Below are positions 1 through 6,168 of a stretch of 6,168 bases of DNA, one piece after another. Origin of the DNA: Phycisphaeraceae bacterium (GTDB lineage: Bacteria > Planctomycetota > Phycisphaerae > Phycisphaerales > Phycisphaeraceae); contig SKPT01000178.1 in assembly GCA_007119405.1 (NCBI GenBank), forward strand, positions 1 to 6,168, given 5' to 3'. The number at the start of each line of letters is the position of its first letter. Position 1 is the stretch's first letter. The position numbers and the translations under genes are program-made. Below the pieces are notes generated by a model that saw nothing but the letters and a program-made list of their open reading frames with translations, made no database searches and was not told the DNA's origin.

Positions 1-3000
1 CCAGCGACGCCCACGCCGGGCCGAACCGGTCGAAGCCGGCCGGGTGCACCGCCGCGGGGAAGCTGCCGCCCTCGGCGAAGCGCGCCGCCAGCGGGATGCG
101 CGGCGGGCGCCAGTCCGCGTCCGCCTCGGCGTCGACCCACCCCGCCACCGCCTCCGCCAGCGCGTCGGCATCACCCGGCAGGGCGTCGAGCACGCCATCA
201 AGCAGGTGCCAGCGGTTCATGCGATCCGCCAGCGTCAGCGCCCACTCGGCCAGCTCCGCCGCGTCGTCCGTCGCCGTGTCGTCACCGATCAGGCGATGCT
301 CGGCCACGAGCTGGCGGCCGGCGGCGACGCGGCCCGCGTGCGCCTCGACCAGCGCCGCGAACGCATCGAGCGTGACCGTCGGCGCCTCCTCGCCATACAT
401 GGCGTCATCGGCCTGGCGGTACATCGCCAGCCGCAGCGCGTACGCCGGGCCCACCTCCTCGCGGCGCATGGCCCGGCTATGGCGCATCAGGTCCGCGTGA
501 TGCGCCTCGATGCCTTCGACCAGCGCCGCCAGCCGCTGCTCGGCGTTGCGACGCGTCGTGTCGCGGTTGGCCTGCAGCCGGCTGCGCAGGTCGTCGGCCG
601 CGCCGTCGGCTTCGTCAGCCGCATCGGCGGGCAGTTGGCGCAGCAGCGCGTCGAACTGCCGATCCACGCGCGCCAGCACCTCCGCCTCCGCCTCGGCCAG
701 CAGCTCGCCGGCGCCCTGATAAGGATCGAACCCCTGCCCCTGGAGCGCGGCGACCGCGGCATCCATCGCCTCGCCGGCGCGCGCCAGCTCGGCGAAGCGA
801 CGCTGCCACGTCTGCGCCGCCTGCGCCGGCCGGTCGTCGCCGAAGCGCCCGTCCAGCTCGCCCAGCACCGCCTCGGCGTCGGCAAACGCCACCATCGCGT
901 CGCGCAGCGCCTCCAAGTCGTTGAGCAGGCTCGTCGGCGCGGCCCCGGCCTGGGCCTGGTAGGCGCTGAACACCGTCACGGCGTCGGCGAGCAGGCGATC
1001 CACCTGCGCCTCGGCGAGGATGGCCGCCGCGGATCGCTGCCGCTGCACGGCGTGCGCCGCCTCGCCGTGGCTCCGGGCGAGAATCGCCAGCAGCCGCTCG
1101 GCGTCCGCATCATCGGCGAAGCGCTCATATTCCTCGGGCTCGAGCAGAAACCGAAGCAGCGCCGGCAGCGCGGCCAGCGGCCCGGCGCCCTGCTCCTGGT
1201 CCACCGCCGGCACCTCGCCGCGGGCGAACGTGTGCAGCCGAACGATCTGCGCCAGCGCGGCCGTGGCCTGCTCCGACCAGTCCTCGGCGTCCAGCCCGCC
1301 CAGCCGCTGGGCCGCCCCCGTCACCGCCGGCTCGAGCACCAGCCGACGCACGATGGCATCGTGGGCCTCGAAGCGGCGGCTGTGCAGCAGATCACGGTCC
1401 AGCCCGGCGAACAGCCGGAACACCGCCGGCACGCGGATGTCCGCCTCGGCCAGGCTCAGCGTCAGCTCCGGCAGCCGCGCCAGCGTGATCGTCTGCCCCT
1501 CGTGCTCCAGCGCCGGCTCCGCGCCGCGATAGGCATAGACGCCCGTGCCGGCGCGCCGCTCGCCGACGACCGGCGGCAGCTCCGGCACCGCCTGCGCCAG
1601 GTGCGCCCACGTCTCGCTCTGCCCGCCGACGCGATCCTGAAAGGCCCCGAAGCTGAACCACGTCAGCACCAGCAGCGCGAGCACGGCCACGCTGCCGGCG
1701 CCCAGCAGCGCCGCCTGCCGCTGCTGGCGAAGCCGACGCGTGTTCCCGGCGCGCGTGACCAGCCGGCTCTCCTTGAACACCTTGTTCAGGAACAGGTCGC
1801 GCAGGAAGTAGGCCCGGTCGCGCTCCCACGGCCGATCCTCCGGCAGCTCCTCCGGCGACACCCCCATCGCCTCGGCGAGGATGCTGTCCAGCGCCTTGCC
1901 CTCACGCAGCGACGACGTGAAGTAGATGCCACGCAGGAACAGCGGCTTGCCCGACCACTCCCCGCCGCTGAACACCGAGCCCAGATACTGCTTCAGGCTC
2001 GGCGCCAGGCGCTGGAAGCTGTCGGTGAAGTCGTACAGGCTGTCGACCTGGTCGATGCGCCGCGCCTCGTGCTCCTCGTCGCCGGCGGTGCTGACCGGGT
2101 CCAGCAGCAGGCTCATGCGGCGCTGCTCGAGACGCTGGCGCACGGTCTGGATGTGCTCGTCGATCTTCTCGACGTCGAACGGCTCGTCCAGCGGGCCCGG
2201 GTTGGACCAGCCGAAGATCTGGTGCTGAAGGTCGATGTCGTCGATGGAGTCGAAGAACTCGCGGAACCCGGCGACCAGGTCGCACTTGGTCACCACGATG
2301 AACACGGGAAAGCGCACCTCCAGCGACCGCTGGATGTTGGCCAGTTGCAGGGCGATCTGGTCGGCCTTTTTCTGAATCTCCTGCGCCGGGTCGTTGATGA
2401 GGCTGTCGGCGGGGATCACGAGCATCATGCCGTTGATCGGGCAGTTGGCCCGCGTCCGGCGCAGCAGGCGCAGGAACTCGTTCCACTCGCTGCTCGAGCC
2501 CGGCGGAACCTGCTCGAACATCAGCCGCCCGGCGGTGTCGAGGATGACCGCGTGGTTGGTGAACCACCAGTTCATGTTGATCGTGCCGCCCGTGCCCTGC
2601 AGCGTGTCCTGCAAGCCCGGCGGGAACGGGACGTTGGACCGGCGGATGACCTCCGTCTTGCCCGAGCCCGGCTCGCCGGCGACGAGATACCAGGGCAGGC
2701 TGTACAGGTCCTTGCCCGCGGCGCGGAAGGTGGCCACACCCTGCTCGAAGGCCCGGCGCATCTCGTCCAGCCGGGCCCGCTGGTTCACGTCGCTGATGTC
2801 GTGCGGCGTCGAGCCCGTGTTGGCCACCACCTCCTTCTCGAAGGGCTCGGCCTTCTGCTTCTGCCGCCAGCGGAGCACGGCCTGGTAGAGCACCAGCAAC
2901 AGCGCCACGAGCAGCACGCCCAGCACCATCACCCACCACAGGCGCGGGTAGAGCACCACGATGCCCAGGATCACGCACAGCCCGGCGCCCGCGAACACGC

Positions 3001-3052
3001 CGATCCTCAGGCCCGGGGAAAGCTGGCTGAAAGCGGAAATCAGACGCTGCAT
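1..3052 (-). CDS. tssM: TssM (IcmF/VasK family), T6SS inner-membrane complex protein, C-terminus cut off by window edge
   Basis: I translated this strand by hand: an open frame of 1017 codons runs from the ATG at 3052 to the window edge without a stop. TssM spans the inner membrane and, with TssL (and TssJ in classical systems), builds the T6SS envelope channel. Visible domains: two membrane helices in a hairpin (about residues 17-35 and 39-58); a cytoplasmic NTPase-like domain with Walker A GEPGSGKT (126-133), a switch-like DTAGR (172-176), PINGMML (205-211), TKCD (255-258) and FGWSNP (280-285); the IcmF signatures FLRGIYFTSS (372-381) and YFLRDLF (415-421); then a third helix (about 448-471). 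Residues 472-1017 should be periplasmic. They are Ala/Glu/Arg-rich, lack cysteine and show no motif I recognise, so this part is divergent. Family members are usually about 1100-1300 residues, so roughly 100-300 are probably missing. The start is supported by GGAG six bases upstream; an in-frame GTG at 3064 is a weaker alternative. It is the last gene visible in the operon. Confidence 0.97.
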   Translation of the reverse strand, partial: MQRLISAFSQLSPGLRIGVFAGAGLCVILGIVVLYPRLWWVMVLGVLLVALLLVLYQAVLRWRQKQKAEPFEKEVVANTGSTPHDISDVNQRARLDEMRRAFEQGVATFRAAGKDLYSLPWYLVAGEPGSGKTEVIRRSNVPFPPGLQDTLQGTGGTINMNWWFTNHAVILDTAGRLMFEQVPPGSSSEWNEFLRLLRRTRANCPINGMMLVIPADSLINDPAQEIQKKADQIALQLANIQRSLEVRFPVFIVVTKCDLVAGFREFFDSIDDIDLQHQIFGWSNPGPLDEPFDVEKIDEHIQTVRQRLEQRRMSLLLDPVSTAGDEEHEARRIDQVDSLYDFTDSFQRLAPSLKQYLGSVFSGGEWSGKPLFLRGIYFTSSLREGKALDSILAEAMGVSPEELPEDRPWERDRAYFLRDLFLNKVFKESRLVTRAGNTRRLRQQRQAALLGAGSVAVLALLVLTWFSFGAFQDRVGGQSETWAHLAQAVPELPPVVGERRAGTGVYAYRGAEPALEHEGQTITLARLPELTLSLAEADIRVPAVFRLFAGLDRDLLHSRRFEAHDAIVRRLVLEPAVTGAAQRLGGLDAEDWSEQATAALAQIVRLHTFARGEVPAVDQEQGAGPLAALPALLRFLLEPEEYERFADDADAERLLAILARSHGEAAHAVQRQRSAAAILAEAQVDRLLADAVTVFSAYQAQAGAAPTSLLNDLEALRDAMVAFADAEAVLGELDGRFGDDRPAQAAQTWQRRFAELARAGEAMDAAVAALQGQGFDPYQGAGELLAEAEAEVLARVDRQFDALLRQLPADAADEADGAADDLRSRLQANRDTTRRNAEQRLAALVEGIEAHHADLMRHSRAMRREEVGPAYALRLAMYRQADDAMYGEEAPTVTLDAFAALVEAHAGRVAAGRQLVAEHRLIGDDTATDDAAELAEWALTLADRMNRWHLLDGVLDALPGDADALAEAVAGWVDAEADADWRPPRIPLAARFAEGGSFPAAVHPAGFDRFGPAWASL

Positions 3053-3058
3053 CCGTGA

Positions 3059-3062
3059 CTCC
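3059..3062 (-). promoter_or_regulatory. Ribosome binding site of tssM
   Basis: GGAG lies six bases before the ATG at 3052, within the 27-base gap after tssL. It is the best-placed Shine-Dalgarno sequence in the operon. It decides the tssM start in favour of this ATG over the in-frame GTG at 3064-3062, which overlaps it. Confidence 0.7.
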
Positions 3063-3079
3063 ACAAGCGAAGCGCGGGC

Positions 3080-3772
3080 TCAGCCCCCGCCGATCAGGCT
3101 CGAAAGCGCCCGGCCAAGGTCGCCCGAGGCATGGCGATAAAGCAGGAGCGTCGCGCCGAACAGCACCACCAGCAGCCCGGCGAAGACGATGCCGATGCCC
3201 GCCAGCGACGTGCCCGGCGTCTCGATCAGGTCGCTGGTGTCCACGTGCTCATACGCATCCGGGCACAGCCGCCCGCCGTCGTCCGTCAGCCCCCGCTTGC
3301 GCAGGCGCGCCGACATCTCCAGCATCTTCTTGCGCAGGTACTCGTGCTGGCCCGTGTAGAGCCCGGCGAAGCCCAGGCCCATGCACGTGTAGTAGACCTC
3401 CAGACGCTGCGTCGCCTGCTCGCCCGGGTCCGCCAGCGTCTCGTCCAGCAGGTCGAAGAAGCGCTCGTCGCCGGCCAGCTCGTTGTAAAGCTCCCGGGCC
3501 AGGCTCGTCCAGCGATTCGAATAGCTCAGCGAGCTTTCGTACACGAAATTGTCGGCGAAAAACGCGAGCACCAGCAGCAGCTTGCCCTTGCCGTCCGGGT
3601 CGAACTGCTGCTTGAGATCCGCGTCCGTCTCGGCCTGCTCGCGGATCCGCTCCAGGTGCGCCGTCAGCTCCGCGCGCACCTGCCCCATCTCCGGCTCGGC
3701 GCCGTGACGCGCCAGGCGGTTGACGCGGCAGACGTACGTGAACAACGGCTCAGCCAGTGTGCGCGGGGTCAT
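3080..3772 (-). CDS. tssL: TssL (DotU family), T6SS inner-membrane protein, short form without peptidoglycan-binding domain
   Basis: A 230-residue protein of the DotU family, an inner-membrane component that binds TssM and, on its cytoplasmic face, the TssK baseplate adaptor. The all-helical cytoplasmic domain covers about residues 5-165. It carries typical family stretches: FFADNFVYES (71-80), then NRWTSLARELYNELAGDERFFDLLDE (86-111), and YYTCMGLGFAGLYTG (127-141). One hydrophobic helix (about 189-212) follows, leaving a tail of only 18 residues in the periplasm. Some TssL proteins carry an OmpA-like peptidoglycan-binding domain after this helix; this one does not. The gene starts three bases after the tssK stop (TAG, CCG, ATG), so translational coupling to tssK is likely. 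The only purine-rich site, GGAG, is about 12 bases from the ATG, farther than usual. tssM follows after 27 bases. The family call rests on both conserved blocks, the topology and the neighbours. Confidence 0.95.
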   Translation of the reverse strand: MTPRTLAEPLFTYVCRVNRLARHGAEPEMGQVRAELTAHLERIREQAETDADLKQQFDPDGKGKLLLVLAFFADNFVYESSLSYSNRWTSLARELYNELAGDERFFDLLDETLADPGEQATQRLEVYYTCMGLGFAGLYTGQHEYLRKKMLEMSARLRKRGLTDDGGRLCPDAYEHVDTSDLIETPGTSLAGIGIVFAGLLVVLFGATLLLYRHASGDLGRALSSLIGGG

Positions 3773-3775
3773 CGG

Positions 3776-5146
3776 CTAGCTCTGCTCCGGCGCCAGGGTC
3801 ATGTAAAGCGAAAGCTGAAAGTCGGACGACTCCTGCCCGGGCCACACCGCGGCGACGGCCTTGTCCGCGAGGATCCGCTCCCACATCCGCGCCGACTCCT
3901 CGCGCTGCAGCCGGAAGTAGTGCAGGTCCGCCCGCGCCGGCAGGCCCAGCGGCGGGTGACGCTCCTCCTGGAGCTTGATCCCGTAGATCGCACGCCCCGC
4001 CAGCGCCGCCGGCATCAGCTTGAACCGGTCCGGGTCCTCCACCAGCGACGCCAACGCCTGCGGATCCTGCCGCGTCTGCACCGCCAGGAAGTATTGCGTC
4101 GGCTCGCTCAGGTGCCGCTCCTCCAGCCGCGCCAGGATCGTGCCGTCCTCGCTCTCGAAGCCCACGCGCAGCCACGGCTCGCTGACCGCCCCGCCCAGCA
4201 GCGACCGCAGCTTCTCGTTGAGCGAGGCGAACGCCTCCAGCGGCCGATGGTGGTCGTAGGCCGGCACGTCGAACACGTCGTTGCCCGGATTCAGCGCCGC
4301 CAGCTCGCCGAGCATCTCGCGCAGCGACAGGTACATCGCCAGCGGGCTGGTCGTGCCCAGCTCCGCCTGCGTGGGCAGCCGGCCGGCGTAGCGGTTGAGC
4401 GTCCGCAGGCGCATCACCTGCTCGAGCTGCATCCCGCGCATCGACTCGATGCTGAAGCCGGCCCGGCTCATCTGCACCACCAGCGCCTGCCGCGCGGCGC
4501 TGATCTGGTTGCACAGGTCGCGGATCATCTCGCGCAGCACCGACGAGCCGGCGATGCACATGCAGGGCGGGACAAACTGCCCGTCCTGCCGCGGGTGGCC
4601 CGTCTCCTCGCCCGTGGCGTGGACGATGCGCAGCAGCGGCAGGACCTCCATGTCGGCCGTGTCCTCGCCCTCGAGCACCAGCCGCGCGTTGACCCGCCGG
4701 TACACGACCGGGTGCGGGTTGTCGCCGGTGTTCTCGTCCGGCCGATCCATCTCCGCCAGGCGATAGAGCCGCTTGATCCTCCACGGCTCGGTGCCGTCAT
4801 CCTCGACGGTGTTCGGCCGCTGCGGGTCCCACAGCGGCACGGCCAGGCTGATGGTGATCGGGTCGCTGCTGCTCTCGAAGGCGCGCTTGATCTCGAGCGT
4901 GGGCAGCTCCGCCTCGTCGGGCACGCGCAGCTCCACGCCGCTGGGCATGATCACGTGCAGCCGGTCGAACCGCACGAGCATGTTCTCAAGCGCGTCGCGC
5001 GACAGCCGGGCGTCGATCACCCCCCACGGGTAGGCCATCACCTGCCGCCGCAGCGCCGCCAGCGACTCGGCCTGGGCGCGCGACATCGCCTGGAAGTGGT
5101 GCGGCTGAAGAAACAGCCCCTCGTGCCAATGAACCTCTGCGGGCAT
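3776..5146 (-). CDS. tssK: TssK, T6SS baseplate-to-membrane-complex adaptor
   Basis: A 456-residue cytoplasmic protein, close to the usual 440-450 of TssK. TssK links the phage-like baseplate (TssE/F/G) to TssL and TssM; in known structures it is a trimer with an N-terminal shoulder, a helical neck and a C-terminal head that contacts the membrane complex. The N-terminus shows the family hallmark VHWHEGLFLQPHHFQ (residues 5-19). VYRRVNARLVLEGED (148-162) ends the beta-rich shoulder. Helices fill about 200-315, including REMIRDLCNQISAARQALV (205-223). The C-terminal head contains WLRVGFES (325-332) and LHYFRL (408-413), followed by W422. There is no signal peptide or membrane segment. The ATG at 5146 begins exactly at the conserved N-terminus, which fixes the start, although its Shine-Dalgarno is weak (GGA, eight bases away). 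It lies 19 bases after the upstream gene and three before tssL. I see no truncation or frameshift. Confidence 0.98.
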   Translation of the reverse strand: MPAEVHWHEGLFLQPHHFQAMSRAQAESLAALRRQVMAYPWGVIDARLSRDALENMLVRFDRLHVIMPSGVELRVPDEAELPTLEIKRAFESSSDPITISLAVPLWDPQRPNTVEDDGTEPWRIKRLYRLAEMDRPDENTGDNPHPVVYRRVNARLVLEGEDTADMEVLPLLRIVHATGEETGHPRQDGQFVPPCMCIAGSSVLREMIRDLCNQISAARQALVVQMSRAGFSIESMRGMQLEQVMRLRTLNRYAGRLPTQAELGTTSPLAMYLSLREMLGELAALNPGNDVFDVPAYDHHRPLEAFASLNEKLRSLLGGAVSEPWLRVGFESEDGTILARLEERHLSEPTQYFLAVQTRQDPQALASLVEDPDRFKLMPAALAGRAIYGIKLQEERHPPLGLPARADLHYFRLQREESARMWERILADKAVAAVWPGQESSDFQLSLYMTLAPEQS

Positions 5147-5165
5147 GGAAGTTGTCCGGCGGCGG

Positions 5166-6086
5166 CTAGCGGTTCAGCCCCTTGACCAGGGACGTCGTGT
5201 AGTCGGTGATGATCTGCTTGACCTCGCGCTCCATCGCGGCCTCGTCCATCGACTCGGCCAGCTCCTTGAACTTGCGCCAGCACGCCACGTCGGCGCTCTC
5301 GTGCCAGCGCTTGTCCTGCCGGGCCAGCGTCTCGATCTCCATCGGCGCGTACTTGCTCGCGTAGCGGGCGACGAACTGCCGGCCGACCTGCCCCACGGCC
5401 GCGACCAGCCCGGCCGCCATCTGCCGCACGCGCTCCAGCTCCTCGATCACCTGCGTCCGCGAGACCTCCTCGTCCCCGGCCACGTAGGCCGAGAGCTGGG
5501 CCTGCAACCGGCGATTGGACAGCAGCTCGGACTTGGGCGCCACCTCGCGCCAGGTGCTGCGCACGATCCGCTCGATGTTGATCGTCAGCTCCGCCAGCTC
5601 CCCCGCCATCTGCAGCGCCCGCTGCGGGTCCAGCACCGCCTCCTCGCCGAGCTGGAACTTCCGCCGCGCCTCGGCCTCGACCTCGGGCGACCAGCTCTCG
5701 TGACGCGGCGGCGGCACCAGGTCCGCCTCCGCAAGCCGCTGGGCGACGGCCCGCTTCTGCGATTCGTCCAGCTCCGGCGCCAGCTCCAGCAGCCGCGTCA
5801 CCAGCCAGGACGGGTCCGACAGATGCTCCGGCTCGACCGGCTCCTGCGCCTCGGCCTCGTCGGCATCGGGCCTGGCCGGCTCGAACGCCGGGAAGTGGCC
5901 CATCAGCTCCCGCAGCGTCGCCAGGCGCTGGTCCGCGCTCTGCTCGGCCAGCACGCGCTCCAGCTCCTCGGCCAGGTGCTCCTGCCGCTGCGCCGGCGCC
6001 ACGTCCGCCAGGTCCACCTGCAACAGGCGCAAGCGGCTGGCCAGCGCCGCCGGCGTCGTCCGATTCGGGCTTGGGTTCGCGCTCAT
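5166..6086 (-). CDS. Uncharacterised T6SS-operon protein, possible FHA (TagH) C-terminal-domain-like
   Basis: First gene of the operon; 306 residues from the ATG at 6086. I do not recognise it with confidence. It is soluble, helical and charged, with no signal peptide, lipobox or membrane segment, so it is not a TssJ lipoprotein. The N-terminal helical segment (about 13-65) is followed by an acidic, proline-containing linker (66-92), a second helical segment (93-123) and another linker. The C-terminal half (about 150-306) has GELAELTINIERIVRSTWRE (162-181), then a helical stretch ending in CWRKFKELAESM (269-280) and IITDYTTSLVKGLNR (292-306). Its order of helices, with an aromatic-rich end, recalls the C-terminal domain of T6SS FHA proteins (TagH), but no FHA domain is present; this likeness is inference. 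The frame extends upstream to 6167, but that would run through the promoter, and the ATG at 6098 abuts AAGGA. AAGGA lies 11 bases before 6086, the preferred start. The close spacing to tssK implies a shared T6SS role. Confidence 0.85.
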   Translation of the reverse strand: MSANPSPNRTTPAALASRLRLLQVDLADVAPAQRQEHLAEELERVLAEQSADQRLATLRELMGHFPAFEPARPDADEAEAQEPVEPEHLSDPSWLVTRLLELAPELDESQKRAVAQRLAEADLVPPPRHESWSPEVEAEARRKFQLGEEAVLDPQRALQMAGELAELTINIERIVRSTWREVAPKSELLSNRRLQAQLSAYVAGDEEVSRTQVIEELERVRQMAAGLVAAVGQVGRQFVARYASKYAPMEIETLARQDKRWHESADVACWRKFKELAESMDEAAMEREVKQIITDYTTSLVKGLNR

Positions 6087-6097
6087 CGTCGCTCGCA

Positions 6098-6102
6098 TCC
6101 TT
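6098..6102 (-). promoter_or_regulatory. Ribosome binding site of the first operon gene
   Basis: AAGGA lies 11 bases before the ATG at 6086. It overlaps the alternative in-frame ATG at 6098, so it cannot serve that codon. The spacing to 6086 is a little long but workable. It supports the shorter 306-residue product. Confidence 0.45.
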
Positions 6103-6137
6103 GGCCACCGCCCGCCGGCCGACCGCGCTGGCGGTGC

Positions 6138-6167
6138 AATATACCCTCTGGGCGCCACTTTACTCAA
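6138..6167 (-). promoter_or_regulatory. Predicted sigma70-like promoter of the T6SS operon
   Basis: Reading the minus strand, TTGAGT (6167-6162) and TATATT (6143-6138) are separated by 18 bases. They match the -35 and -10 consensus at four of six and five of six positions. The patch is conspicuously AT-rich in a very GC-rich window and lies just ahead of the first gene. Transcription would start near 6131, giving a leader of about 45 bases. No operator or sigma54-type GG/GC element is evident in the short stretch visible, and the window ends one base beyond the -35 box. Confidence 0.55.
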
Positions 6168-6168
6168 G

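Noticed and set aside
661..720. Short GAGGCG repeats in tssM
   Set aside because: They simply encode alternating Ala-Glu in a helical stretch; two or three imperfect copies do not make a tandem repeat.
44..3058. A 1004-codon open frame on the plus strand antisense to tssM
   Set aside because: It is very rich in Arg, His, Gln and Leu, matches no family I know, and mirrors the codon bias of tssM. High-GC genes with G/C at third positions routinely leave the antisense frame free of stops.
3074..3090. Small GC hairpin over the tssL stop codon
   Set aside because: The stem is only about five base pairs with no following T run. In this GC-rich sequence such pairings are expected by chance, and tssM lies directly downstream, so it is not a terminator.
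3131..5185. A 684-codon open frame on the plus strand antisense to tssL and tssK
   Set aside because: Same Arg/Gln/His-rich composition and no domain. It crosses two well-supported genes and their gap, as expected of a GC-driven shadow frame.
5038..6108. A 356-codon minus-strand frame overlapping the first gene and the start of tssK
   Set aside because: Its product is Gly/Ala/Arg low-complexity, typical of an out-of-frame GC-rich translation, and it would overlap the certain tssK N-terminus.
6087..6167. A longer version of the first gene starting at 6167 (27 extra residues)
   Set aside because: It would begin inside the predicted -35 box, has no ribosome binding site within the window, and its extra residues look unlike the rest of the protein.

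Overview
This high-GC window (well over 60% G+C by eye) is one minus-strand operon encoding core parts of a type VI secretion system (T6SS). It reads from high to low coordinates: an uncharacterised 306-residue gene, then tssK (baseplate-to-membrane adaptor), tssL (DotU-type inner-membrane protein) and tssM (IcmF-type inner-membrane protein, cut off by the window edge). The gaps are 19, 3 and 27 bases, so the four genes are almost certainly co-transcribed. Coding density is near 100%. I see no RNA genes, mobile elements, CRISPR arrays or large repeats.

Region by region: bases 6087-6168 hold the only real intergenic space. It has an unusually AT-rich patch with a good sigma70-like promoter (TTGAGT, 18-base spacer, TATATT) and a leader of about 45 bases. 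Bases 5166-6086 hold the unknown gene, a soluble, charged, helical protein. Bases 3776-5146 hold tssK, with its N-terminal hallmark VHWHEGLFLQPHHFQ. Bases 3080-3772 hold tssL, with a cytoplasmic DotU domain and one C-terminal membrane helix. Bases 1-3052 hold tssM, with an N-terminal helix pair, a cytoplasmic GTPase-like domain with intact nucleotide-binding motifs, a third helix, and a long Ala/Glu-rich periplasmic part that is still open at base 1.

How they work together: TssL and TssM form the inner-membrane part of the T6SS envelope complex. TssK docks the phage-like baseplate onto their cytoplasmic faces. The gene ahead of tssK occupies the place where tssJ, the outer-membrane lipoprotein gene, often sits, but it has no signal peptide or lipobox. 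Its C-terminal half vaguely recalls the C-terminal domain of T6SS FHA (TagH-type) proteins, without any FHA domain. It is the least explained element here.

Organism: a Gram-negative (diderm), high-GC bacterium. The unusual first gene and the divergent TssM periplasmic region hint at a lineage away from the well-studied gammaproteobacterial systems, possibly Planctomycetota, but this is a guess.
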